A stretch of 64,000 bases of DNA from Agelaius tricolor (taxonomy: Eukaryota > Chordata > Aves > Passeriformes > Icteridae), in NCBI GenBank assembly GCA_023055355.1, contig JALJCS010000009.1, positions 24,949,001 to 25,013,000 of the forward strand. The letters are read 5' to 3'. Positions 12,693-25,318 of this stretch are shown here, piece after piece (within the stretch, counting starts at the first letter, position 1; each line of letters begins with the position of its first letter). A program made the translations under genes and the position numbers. The notes under the pieces are model-generated. The model ran no database searches. It was not told the origin of the DNA and worked only from the letters and a program-made list of their open reading frames with translations.

Positions 12693-15600
12693 GAATCAAA
12701 TACCCAAGGGAATTTTGAATAACAAGAGTTTTTGGCACTGCTATCATCTAGTCATGCCAGAGAGGTTTGGGGTTTTTTTCTGAAAAACCAACTGCTTAGG
12801 TCTTGTCCACACTTTTTTACCCACAGCATCAGTGAATCAGGGCCAGAATGGACAATTGTGGTCCACCTCACTTATCCATAAGCCATGTTCAATAGTAGGC
12901 AGATTTAAGTCCTGTCACCTCTCCCCTCAAACATTTAAAATTGTTTGAGAGGCAGCTCTTGGAAAACAACCAGTCTCAAGACATGATAGCTGCAGATGAA
13001 GAGTCTGCTATACCTTCTAAATAATATATTAGTATAGTACATGCAAGTGTTTGGCTTTGGGCTTTTCTAGATTTGCTTAGGATGTCTTTTTTTAAATCAT
13101 GCACTCCTTCAAGGCTTTCCTACAGTTCTGCAGTAACCTGCGAAGAGAATATATTATGCAGAAGCAGGGTAACCAGGAATGAGAGTAGAGGAAGAGCTTA
13201 ATAAAACTAGGAGGCCTGGAACAATTAAATTCAACCAATTGACAGAGCAGAGGAGATGAGTTGACAGTAGAAAGATAACCTGTTTGTAAATGCAGTCCTA
13301 TTTTATCTTCCCACCAATTAAATTAAGTTCTCTTTGGCCTTCAGATAAAAAAAAAAAAACCACAACAAACCAAACTAAATAAACACGGTTATGCTGCATA
13401 CATCTTAATATTTCTAATCTTCTGACTAGCAGAGCAAAAAATTAATATCTTCCTGCCTTGGTAAGAGGGAAAACAGATGCCATAGGGAGGGAGGAAATGG
13501 GAGAGGATGAGCAGCTCTAAGTTTAAGTTTGTGTGCCTACACACACATGCACACACACACGGAGTCAAAAATAGCTTTTCAAGAGAGTTTTAAAACCCCA
13601 TTGTAATAATACCTGTGAGTATGCCGAACAGGAAAGCAATGAAAACACAGAACTTTCACTGTGCCTCAGTGGGGCATAAGTATGCTGTGCTTTTGCCCCA
13701 GGCAAAAGCATCAGTCTAGCACCAATAGCTTTGGTCCATGGCAAAACAAGAGGCCTCTGCCTTTGCTGTGCTGAGGGTAAAGCACACACGTTGGCAGTCC
13801 TGAAAAGCTCTGCCTTTCTCCCTAGAGATGTGGAACCAGTGAGTTGAGAGCTATGCCCTTTCCTACCACTGCTGCCTACAGCCTCAGGCAGCTGAAGGAG
13901 AGCTCTGAACAATTCCAGCAGTGCTGGCAGAGATCACCAGGGCAACTTTGCACACCCATGGTCTGCACCCAGCCAGAGTGACACATCAGAGAAGAAGCCC
14001 TTGCCTTGACCCTGGCACAAGGCCAGGGAGGAAATATGCTCCAGGAGTCCCAAAGCAGAAGATGATGCTTTGTCCTTCAAATAAAGGATGCTCTCCAAGT
14101 TTGATCTTTTCCCAGTCACCCCAGTTTTTGTCTCACTTCCATGTGAGACAGCCTGCAGTGGTGGTTGTGCTGCTGCCAGCATAGCCCAGCATCCCCACAG
14201 AGAGAAAGGGAAAGGAAGCTGACTGAATATTGCATGATCAGAGGGAGGGACAGACACAGGCAGTGGCCTCACAGCATACTTATGCCCATCAGTAAATGTC
14301 TCTTTGGCCCTTTTCTCCCCTCTTTTATCTCACCACCTAACAGCACATCCCACTACTCTGCACTGCTGACCACGGCTCACTGGACACCAGGGTTTTCCTT
14401 TTGGGAATTCAGGAAATGCTCCCTGCTTTTCCCCACTGTCATTCCTGGGCTTAGATCTCCAAGGAGTGAGATGAGATGTGTGTGCAGCTCATCCCCTTTG
14501 CTTTAGAGGTGCCCTATTCCAGTGCAGAGCTTGTACCACAAGGACACATTTTCAAACAAGCCCCTGGGCTGTGGCTTGACTTGGTCACTGCTGCAGACAC
14601 AGAGCCACTGCTAACACAGAACAGCCTCTCAGGATGGTAGGGCTGGGTCTCTGCTGCCTCAGATTCCTGTGGACACAGCATCAGGGGCTTTTCCTTGTCC
14701 TGTGTCAGTGTTGATGACAAGTGCGACTCTCTGTCACACCACAGCCCCCAGTGCTCGGGCAGCTTAATGGGAGCTCACAGTGAGAAGAAACCATCTCCTC
14801 AGGAATGCTTTCTGTATAAGCAGAGCCATGGGGGATTGGAGCAGGAATACACTGCAACCAAAATGTGTTCCTTCTTCTCAGGCACAAGCATGTAAACTGC
14901 TTTATCCTGTCCCTTACCTCTCCTCCTCCATGCCAGGCACACAAATGAAGCAATTAAAAATCTCAGTACTCCAGTACCAGTCCATCCGCTCAAGTCTGAC
15001 AGGACCAAATGTCCTGCTCATTACTGGAAGCAAAAAAACCTGTGGATCTGGGATCTAATTTAGACTGCTGGGCACATCATTTCCCTTTTCCATACCAGCT
15101 TGCTCAGCCATACAATAAGGAATTTGCCATCATTCATAATATTCCTTTATTTTGTGCTGCTGAGCATTGTATATCTCCTCTGCAAGCAGTTGGCACAGTT
15201 TAAAGCAACTCTGAGACTCCTGCACACTACAATGGCTTGTGTTGTGATTCAGAATTGTAACTACAGATAATAAATGTTGTGTCACTCCTTTAGATGCAAC
15301 AGTCAAACTGGACAGAACTGTATTTGTTTCATTCCCTCATGTGAAAAAAAAAACTAGCTTAAAAATGTATGTGAGGGCAAGTCTGCCTTGATTCAGGCTA
15401 AATGTCTTCTGATTTCTTTTTATCCCGTTATCCTCAACTAGTCTGTTTTGGATCAGACTATTGTTACTTTAGCTTTTTATATAGAGATGCTTTATGTAGT
15501 TCTGAAAAAACTTACTCATTTCTTTTAGGTTTATGCAAAATTTTTCTATTTTTTTCTTCTATATGGACCTGAGCCACCAATGTTATTTTTATGTCCCAGA

Positions 15601-18600
15601 TTCCTAAGCACCTCAGTGTGTTTGGTACATGCATGCACATAGGTACAAACCATCAGAAGAGGAAAATTATGTGCAGGAAGGTGAAGCACTCTAGATCAGC
15701 TTTATTTTCTTTTCATTGCCATTGATGATAAAATGCCACTTGACTTCAGGGGGAAACAGAACTGAGTTAATGTTAAGGTGTTTTGAAAATACCACTCACA
15801 CTGCAAAAAATCTGTAGTAGTAGATCCCCAAGGTGAAGATTTTAGTCACACAAGACAAGCAGTTCAGACAAAATGAACTATTGAAATAAACAAAAGGTAT
15901 CTCACATAACTAAATCTAGAAAGTTGTGGGGTTTTTAAATCAATTCCCACTGTTCCCTGTCTGTCATTTGTTTATTTGCAGCATTTCCCTCCTTCAAACA
16001 ATATAACTAAACTAGTGATTTTTTGACTTTTCCATGCCCTTTCAGTCTAAAATGTCTCTGTTTAACATTGAAATAGAGAAAAAAAGCCCTAAAAAGATCT
16101 TGGTTGAAGAGATCAAAACATGTGCCCTCCGTGACATCGACATGGCTCTGCCTCATGCAATGACTGTGGCTCTGTGGGCAGAGAGATGCCTTGGAAACCC
16201 AAAGCATACCGTGAAAAAGAAAATTTCCTAAGCTGGCCATCTAAGCAAGCACCCTCTTATATTTTTAATTCTTGCATCTGGTTGAGCCGGCTATGAAGTT
16301 GATTAACAGAACTGGATCACACTGTGGTAAGGTGCACCATGCATTTAAATGCTCTGTGGCAGCTCTTTTTTGTGCTTGCACTTGACTTCTTGTAGGTCCT
16401 GAAACTGAGGTGAGAGTGTGCATTTGTGTGGTCACCATGGATTAGGTACTGCAGAATTAACCCACTCCAGGTAGACAGACCAGCTGCCCATTGGATGGGG
16501 AGGGGTGGAGAAGCAAAGCAAAATTTTTAGGCATGAAGGCAGTATTTACAGGCTTTCTTTACCTTCCTCAAGCTTTTGTTTTATCTCGGGCTTTTTCTAT
16601 TTCAGTTGAGTCTTTTTTTTTTTTTTCATGGAACTTTTCTTCTGTTTAAAGTATTTAAAGTTTTAATCCTACACTCCACTGCTGTTTTGGTAAGCCTGAG
16701 TCTCAAAGTGAAAGCATCTCAAGTCCCAATGCAGGAACTTCCTCTCTTTCTGTGCACACTTTTGACCCTGGAGCTGCAGAGGCTCAGAGGGACTACAGAC
16801 ATTTGCCTGCATGGCTGTGATAGTGGAATTTCTTCCCAAATTCTTATGATGAACATGTCTTGTGAATGATTTCCTCACACATTTTGCTTCGTGCATGTGT
16901 CTATGTATTCACACGTACACTGCAATAAGTTCTTTTTGAAATGTGATCACAACTTGTTCTGTTTATAAAGAAACAAAAAATGCTGCACATACATGCTATA
17001 AGATTATAGGAAGCATTTGCATTGTTTGACAAGTAGTATGTTTTATTGTTCAGCATTGTGTGAGCAGGCAATAAAGAAGTTTGTCTTTTGTGTGATTCAG
17101 GCCTTTCACTTCCCTCTGTACACATTCATCTATTTATTTTTTAGAAGAGGGCATAACATTTAACACTATTCTTACCCAGTAATGGTAGTGGAGAGTATTT
17201 TTCAGATTCTGCCTCCTCTATTTACATTCTGAAATTCATTTATTTTTATTTAGGAAATAATGATGGGTTTGGGGAACTAATTTTGGAACAAATAAAAATA
17301 GATAAATGTGGAGCAGGTGCTGACAATTTAATCAGGGAGGAGTGTCTGCAAGGTGAGAATAGACTTTTTCTCTGCCTACCCCATGGAGGCAGTATTAGCC
17401 TTACCTGAAGGTTGGTGTCCTTAGTTCTGTCCAGCTGCAGTTCAAGTAAGAGTACAAAAACATTCTCCTACAAGCAGGTGGGATTTTTTAATGAACTGTT
17501 AGACAGTAAGATCAGGACGTAGCTGGTAAAGTGGAAAGTGACTCCTTAGGGAAGTATGCTTTGGATGCTCTGGTGCTTCTTTTCTTTGCTCCTTGGGGCT
17601 CTTAATGGCTTTAGAGATGTGATTATGCTGGGACACCGTGGTGTCCTTTGCTGCTGCTGAAAAAGCATGCCTCTCACCCTTCTCACAAACAGCACTGCAG
17701 TGATTTCCCTTCTGACTGCTGTGGGTAAGTGAATTACATGGAATGAGATTTCCCCTTGTCTCTAGATAACGCTGGGTGACCGAGTGTAAAATTGAGAGAA
17801 TTTTGCTTTCCCACTCTATCACTGCCCTCCCTTAGCCCTCTCTGTTGCTCACCTGTGGGGCCTGACTCACTGGAGTTTACAATGGTGTGAAGTCAGTGTA
17901 ACAGAGAGGCTGCTGGCTCCTGAGTGTGAATTGTCTGTCCCAGCGAGGTGGCTGTAGCTTGCTAAAGCTGTGGCCCAAGGGGCTGCAGGCTTTTCCTCCC
18001 CTTGTTGTTCTTTCTGTTTCACTGGTGCAACAAGTCTCCTAATGCTTACTGTAAGAGGAAGGCTGAGGCTGTGATGCACACAGGGAAAGCTGTGAAGTGT
18101 CTGGCTCCTTCTGCAAGGTCCATGAGCTCTTTGTACCCACAGCACAGCTGTGTTTAGGCTTCATGTCAGCAAACAGCCCCTCTGGTTAAAGCAGCTAATC
18201 TTCTGATTGCTGTAAGCTTCTCTAAGACCTGAACCTACCTCCTCCTAAGGCCTGATCCTTCTCCTAAGAGAAGGACAATTGTTGGGCTATACATCACATT
18301 AGCAGCTAAGAATAAAAGCTGGTTATCTCTCACCCAGTTACTCTAGAGGTCATTGAACCAGCATTAGAAATGGATGAGCTAAAGCTTGAAAGGAAAGTGC
18401 CTGTGATTGCTGTGTGGCTGGAGGCAGGAGTAAATACAAGGAGCTTTGGGCTCTAGTGCAGTGTGCTAGCTCACTAAACTAAGCCTCTGCTTCCTTTGTA
18501 GGTAAGTGAAGGTTTGTAACAAGTTTCTGTGTTATAGAGGCTTCAGCAGTAAAACCAGTCTAACCATGGGGGTCAGAAAAATGACCTCTTTCCAATCCAG

Positions 18601-21600
18601 GACTGATCTTTAGTCTGTTTGTGAAAGCTCTCCTGAAAACTCTCACCCTCACCCCAGAGGTCAGTTTTCAAGCACGCTGTGAGAGCCGTTCAAACTGTCA
18701 TGGCAGAGGGCAGCAGCTTGTGACCTTTCCAGGTGAAAAGAAGAAAGGTCTGGGACAAGCACAAGTTTCCAAAACCATCCTTCCTGTGTGTCTGCTCAGC
18801 ATTTGTATGTGCAGGCTTTGGGATTCTCCTGCAGCTGTCTCTTCTGAGCTCACATGGCAGAAATGCTACAAGTGAAACCTGAAGTCAATGGCAAAGAACC
18901 TTCTCCCTGCCTACAGTCAGCTGATTGCAAAAACCTCAGTGAAAAATAGTAATTTCTTAATAAAAAGATTTTTAGTAGTGGTTTTGTATATGCTCCTCTT
19001 GGGAAAGGCTGGCAGGGTGGATAACTTGGCTGTTGGCCTGTAGTCATCACCTGGGAGCCTGAGACACTTCAACTGCAACTTCCCTGCCCCGAGGTTCTAG
19101 AGGAGCCCCATGCTTTGCCTAATGCTGCTGTGGTCTGATCTCAGCAGCCACAGGACTGCAGTGGCTGCTGCTCCCCTTCCTGTGTGTTAATTGCCATAGA
19201 AGGTAGATGTTTCCTTGAGCTAAAAGCCCTCCTGCCACTGCCTGGTGTGACATGACACATGACTTGTTAGGTATTAAACTGTGAGATCAAAAGGAGAGGT
19301 GGCAGCTTCTGGAACTGAAGCAAAGCTTCAAGCATCTATCAAAGTGTTTTTCATCTTTCCTGCTTTTTAAGGTAGAGAAAATTATAACCTCTACCTCTCT
19401 TGTTAACGACCTCAAATGCTATGAATCCATTGTGGATGGATGGATGTGTGTGGGGATGGGGAAGGTAGGTGATCAAGGTGAGATGGCACAGGAGCTGCTT
19501 GGGCTAGTTCTGTAGGTGCCCATTGCATCTTCCCCGAGCAGTTGGATCAAAAGGAGACACAAATCAAACCCGACCCCTTATGGCATGGAGAAAACAGGTG
19601 GCAGGGGTCTCTTTGATGGGTCTGGCTCTTAATCTTTTGCCTGACTGTGTTGCTTGGTCACAGTTTAGCTCCAGGCTCATTTACATTGAAAATGAAAGCC
19701 TATAAAACATGGAATGATGGCTTTGGCTGTGTCTTTTTTTTTTCCCCTTAGAAACATGATGAATGTTATTATATAATGTTTCCTGGACATTGGGACTCCT
19801 GAGAATCCAAAAAATAAAATAAAATTAAAGGTGGTCTCAGCTGCTGTTAAGTACCTCACTGTTTTTCTGAAGATAAGAACTCAATAGCCCAGAATGAGGG
19901 CACAGAAACCAGCTGTGATCACTGGGAGTCAAAAGAGCTATGTGTACCCCTGTCCTGGAGGAATGGAATTGATGGCAGCAATAAAAAGTGTTTGGCAGCT
20001 CCCTGATCAACACAAATACTTGTAGTGAGTAATTCTAGCTTTTCCTGTGCTCCCTGTTCTGGAAGAGCAGATTTGCTGCTTCCTCCTCTGAGAAGTGGAG
20101 ATCAGCATGGTAGCAGCGTGACTGACTATCTTCAGTGTGATTCCTGGTGTGTGAAGACAAGGTACTGCCTCAGAGAAAAGCTGCCAACTCCTAAATTGAA
20201 GAGATGGCTTTGATGGCTCCTGCAAGGGGAAAGTTCTGATGGAGAGAGGTGCCTTCTTAGCGTTTAAATGGAGGTGGGTGGGGACACCTAGGCTTTCTGA
20301 GCTTACCCTGTGCCATGTCAACTAGAACAATCTGTAACAGAGAACAAATTGCAAATGCTGTGAGGGATGTAATTTAAATAAACAAACAAACAAAGCCTTC
20401 AGAATTAATTCCTAAAAGGCATGTTGTCTGTTGAAAAAAAACTTCAGCTATTCATATGTTCTTTCCCCTTCTGCCCTAAGCAGGCTTGCAGCTAGGATTT
20501 GAAATGCAGAGCACTCCTTTCCTGTGAATTTCATGTTGATTCAGGAAGTACCTGGTTCAATATCCTCCTGGGACAGAGGCAGTATTAAACATAATATCTA
20601 GTGATTCCAACTGTGCAAGGAATCACTCTGCTATTCCCACTCCATCGAGTGGAGTAATTTCAGGTCTCTAAATTGGGAAAGTAATAGAATAAACTGTTGG
20701 CTTTCAGAAAACCCCAAGAAAACAAAACCTGTCCTTAAGTCACCTGCAGGCTGTGGCCATTTCAGGAAAGATCAGATAAGCAGCTGAGGTATCTCCTTCG
20801 TGCTGACTCTGTAATGAAGCAGTCCAGACAGGAGATCTCTGGGCTTGCCTTTGCCACAAGGCAATGCTGGGTGTCACTAAGTGAGACAACCTCCTGATGT
20901 CACCTCACCCTTTACTACTGGGCATTGAAGCACCTGCAGACTTCAGGGATGATGAGCAAGAGGTTGCTTTATCAGACTTGGCAGACTCGGTGTGTTGTTG
21001 GCTACAGCTGCTGGTTTAGCTGCTAGTCCTGTGTTGTAAAACTTATCCTGACAGAACACAATGTCTGCCCCAAAGAGCTGCAGTCATTAACCCTCCTTCT
21101 CCTGGAGCCCACTGTGGCAATTTAGCCTGGTTACTTGTTGATCAGTAGTAGTAGGAAACACTTAGCTGTCTGCAGGGAAGGGGCATTTGTGTAAAGCAGG
21201 TCCATGAGAAAGAGAGAAGCCAGAGCTGGCTCTGCTGTCTTTCTTCCTCATCAAAAGGAAGTATGAGGAGGGGACAGGTGACAACTCTCAAATTATAGCT
21301 TACAAGGACTGCCTGCTGTCCTTCTGTAACAACCCAGAGTAGCCCTGATGCTCACTTCTGTATGGCCTCTACAGGGATCAACATACCACCACTAACCTGG
21401 ACTTGTTTCATCTGATCAGGAGGCATGTAGAGCTGCTGACCACCAAACCAAAATAATGCCTTTGTTCAGTAACAATTCCCACTCTCTCTGGTGGAACCAT
21501 ATTCAGATAGGAAGGGATTGATGAAGGTTTTTCTATAAAATCTTATTTTTTTATATGCAAGATAATCTAGGATTGGGGTAAATCATATAAAATATGATCA

Positions 21601-23534
21601 GTCTCCCCTGAGAAAGGCACTAAGACAGCTCCATGCCTTTTTTGGATATTTAAGATAAAAGAAATCAAATGAGTGAAAAGAATGCAGTAGAATCAACTGC
21701 AGCTGTATCTTTTTCAGCTCTACTTCTTAACTTAAATTGGAATGAAATATTTTCCTTATGTGCCTTGGTCTCCTCTAGTGAGATTGTCATGAAAGTGTCT
21801 CCTTTCATCTTTCTCCCCACAGCCTCCCCGTGTCCCTACACATGCAGGGATGGATGCTCATGAGGGGGTTTGAATTTCCTTCTGAAGTAATGCCTTTTTG
21901 ACACTTCTGCAATGCTTTTTTTTTCCTCTTTTCTCCAGCACAGAAGGCTGTGGAGCACAGGATATGAGGATCAGCTGGTGGCAGATAGCGATGTGAGAAG
22001 CCAAAATATTGGGACTATTGCACAGTGTAGCATTTTCAGATAATTTATTGGAAAACTTGTACAGGAGAGGTGTTAAGGATAGATGATCCTGTCCTTCTGG
22101 GGATGTAAATAGTAAAGGTGACTTGACAAACCCTTTTCTTTGCAAGTTTCTTCTGAAAAGCGTTTAATTGCTAGCACTTTTTCTTTGGTGGATTCTACCT
22201 TGCAGCAGGCTCTTAATGGACTGGTAAGCTTCACCTACTTTGAAGCTCCTCTACCCCCACATCAGGCCAGCTGTTCTGATTATAAAACAAACTGATAGTG
22301 TTTGGTAGAATCCATCTGATATTTCTGTAGTAACACTTCTGTTTTTTTGAGGAGGGAGAGGTTATTGGCAGTGCTGTAGGCTTAAGCTCTGCTTTTGTGC
22401 CACTTTTATGGTATCATTGAGATATCACAAACTCCTCTGCAGAAATTCTGTGGAGCTCTGGGTTGAAAACAGCCTCAGGAAGATCCTGATTTTAAAATTG
22501 GTTCTTTAAGTCTATCATTTGATTTCTCTCTATTGATCCAGACTTTGCTGTTTTCATGTCATTTAAAGGGCTAAAACCGCCCCAGCTATCCCCACATTTC
22601 AGTACCTCCTGAGCTATCTGCTAAAGGTTAGGGCTCATCTGAACTTCGGCAAATGATGAAATAGTACTCTATTTAAGTGTTAATGTGGGGCTAATAGCCC
22701 ATGTGGATTCACTTCAGTTCCTTCTGCTTCTTTCCTCCTAGGTTTACTTTCACTGTAGTGCATCAGCCTGTGTCGCAGATGCTATGAAATCTTGCATACC
22801 TCACTGACCTTCTGAGAGGGAAAAGCTTGCTGGTTTTTTTAAGTCATTACAAAAATAGGAGGCACCAAGGCTGTTTGCTGTATTGAAGGTGTGATTTCAA
22901 ATGCCTTGATACTTAGACTACCAGCTTAGACTGTGCAGGGATTTCTGAAGTCAAAGAGTGTCAAAAGCTGAAGGTTACCTATGTATCTGTGTGTTTGTAC
23001 TAGCCATCCAGGGAGTTTCCGAGTTTTCTGGAGCCTATATGGTTGAACACAAGATATGGGGTTGCACTGATTTCTAGGCACTCTATTGTTTGAGAATGAA
23101 ATGGCATTAAAGACTATTCAGTCTAAAATGAGAGATGGCATGGAAAGCCATGAGCATTTGCAAAGGTCCATATCTAAATAGGAGAGCTTAACTAATCTGT
23201 GGATTTAGTTGGTTCTTTTTGAGGACAGTTTCTCCTAACCAACTGGCTGGAGAGAGAGGGAAAGGCTGAGCCCATTTGTGTTCTACTTCCAATTTCTCAT
23301 CAGGATCCAGGCCTATCTTGTAGGTACTCTGGCCTATCCTAACACTCAACACAGGATTGCTTCATGCTGCCTTCAAATTCTTGTGTTCCTCCTAGAGCTG
23401 CAGCAAGCTATGGAGTTTGGAAAGGCATTACAGCTGGGATTAACTTCCAAATTCCTATGGATAAACCACATGGGCTGTTGTTACACGAACTCTCCTTCTG
23501 TAGAGTCAAGTGTATAAAGTAACCAGGGGTCTTC
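12693..23534. other. long stretch of unique non-coding DNA
   Basis: No exon, RNA gene or clear repeat family is recognised in these 10.8 kb. Minor items are an A12 run near 13348-13359, a short CA repeat at 13539-13560, the palindrome GCATTTAAATGC (16341-16352), a poly-T at about 16613-16626, and AAAC units near 20376-20394. Frames up to about 115 codons occur on both strands with no recognisable motifs and no shared codon signal. Confidence 0.5.
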
Positions 23535-24060
23535 TGTTGTGGTTTAGGAATTGTACTCCCTGGTTCAGCGCCCTCACTGAGACTCTCCCAAACCACACAC
23601 TGCTGCCTTGCTTCCCCCTCCCCCTCACCCTTTCTGTTCCAGAGGGACAGAGTTGAGAATTGGAGGCACAAAAGTTGAAGATCATGGGTTGAGATAAGAA
23701 CAATTTACTGGAAATAGCAGTGAGATATGAAGATGAACAGCAACAGCAACAATATTAATAACAAAAGTACATGAAAGAGAGGGGGATTCACATGCAAAAA
23801 TGCTCACCAGGGAATCCAAGATAATGAACAATGAGGACAATGCTGCCATGCCTTTCCAGTGGAAGCCATGTCCTTTTTCTTGGAAACCAGAGAATTCCTC
23901 ACCTGCAGCCCCAGCAATGACCTGAGGTGATACAGAATAACATCTGGGTCGCACCCAGAACTAGGACACCTCCCAGGGTAGAATGACTGCCTTAATCTGA
24001 CTTCACAGTGAATATTTGCAAAGGGTTGACCTTGAGAGAGAATAACCAATGTTTGTAACA
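23535..24060 (-). mobile_element. probable solo LTR related to the 11.7-kb LTR
   Basis: It begins TGTTGTGGTTTAGG and shares with the 11.7-kb LTR the near-identical box GGGTTGAGATAAGAAC (23686-23701; 11769-11784 has one difference). It has the same layout: a TGTTGTGG edge, this box about 100-150 bp in, then an A-rich stretch with AAC/AAT units. The expected poly(A) site is degraded (TTTACT at the site where TTTATT is expected). The right edge at 24060 (GTAACA) is a guess from the TG...CA rule; no target duplication was found there. Confidence 0.6.
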
Positions 24061-25252
24061 GCAGTGCCATCTGAGGAGCAGAAGAATGATCTTCTGTCTC
24101 CTGTTGCAGTTCTGCATTTCACCAGAAGGCTTCTCTTAGCAGCTCCGGTTATGTTGCTCTAGAGACAAGTATTTAGGCAGAGCTTTGCTTCTGGATTGTC
24201 TGAAGCAATGGTTTTAGTTCTGATACTTGTGGCACCTGGATCCCCATCTCTGAATTACTAAAGCTCTGACAATCTTTGAATTGCTCTTGCTACCTTGAAT
24301 GTGAGGTGTTAAAGTGCTTAGAACATTTTTAGAGGTCATGATGATTCTGTAAACAAAGTATGTTAATTTGATCTGTATGAATATAAAAGAAAATCTGTTT
24401 TTTTTCTCTTCCTGCCTCTCCTGTACCCAGATATTTTTGGCCCTAATTCTGTAGCCTTCCTCCTCTCTTCCCCCATGTTTCAAAACTTCTTCTCTCATAC
24501 ATATTTTAAGTGCATTTTCATTCTACAGAGACTCTAACCCTCATCTCCTCTGACAGTCTAAGATTCTTGCTGGTCTATTAATTTAATATTCATGAATATA
24601 AGCAGAAAGGGCTCCAGTCTCTTACCACCAACCTGTTCTTTGGTCAAGACAAGGAGAAAAGTCTTGCCTGCTGTGATCATTACGTATTTCTTCTGAGGCC
24701 TGGTTAAGTCCACAACTGTCTTCAGGGCATGATACCATTTACTTGTGTCTGAAGAATTTAAGACTCAGCATGAAGCCTATTTGCACACTTTGAATACTGA
24801 CCCTTGCTTATAAAATAGGACACAATTTTTATGGAGTAGGATTTTTTTTTTTTTTTGAGAGAAAGACTTAAACCTTTTCTTTCATTTCACCTTTCCTTAA
24901 CTGCCCAAGCCTAGTTCTCGGGAAATTAGCTCAAAATGTAGCTTTGAAACAAGCACTGAAAAGTGGAAAAGCTGCAGGTACTAACCTGGAACTTGAAATC
25001 AAAGGCAGGATGGCAGGACAGTGTTATGCTTGTAGCCAGTGTTATTTCCCAATGTATAAGTCAAGGTACTTACAGGGGGCAGTTGAATTTTAACTGTTCC
25101 CTGTGTCATCATAAAGGTATGGAATATACTACAGACACTTAAAGAAATGTGATGGAGAAAAGGCAGGTCCCAGAACTGCTGAAGGGGAGTTGGAAAATAT
25201 GAAATCTCACTGCTCCTGTGTAGGAAACAGGCGGGGGAAATAAAAGCAATGC
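24061..25252. other. unique non-coding DNA
   Basis: No exon is recognised. A perfect 14-bp palindrome ATATTCATGAATAT lies at 24586-24599, and a T14-type run at about 24843-24856. Confidence 0.45.
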
Positions 25253-25276
25253 TTTTTTTCTTTTTTTTTTTTTTTT

Positions 25277-25317
<41 letters not shown>
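25253..25317. repeat. poly-T followed by (GTT)13
   Basis: T7-C-T18 (25253-25278) runs directly into GTT repeated about 13 times (25279-25317). On the minus strand this is (AAC)n followed by poly-A, a form often grown from an A-rich tail. Minus-strand frames giving Gln or Thr runs here are repeat artefacts. Confidence 0.97.
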
Positions 25318-25318
<1 letters not shown>

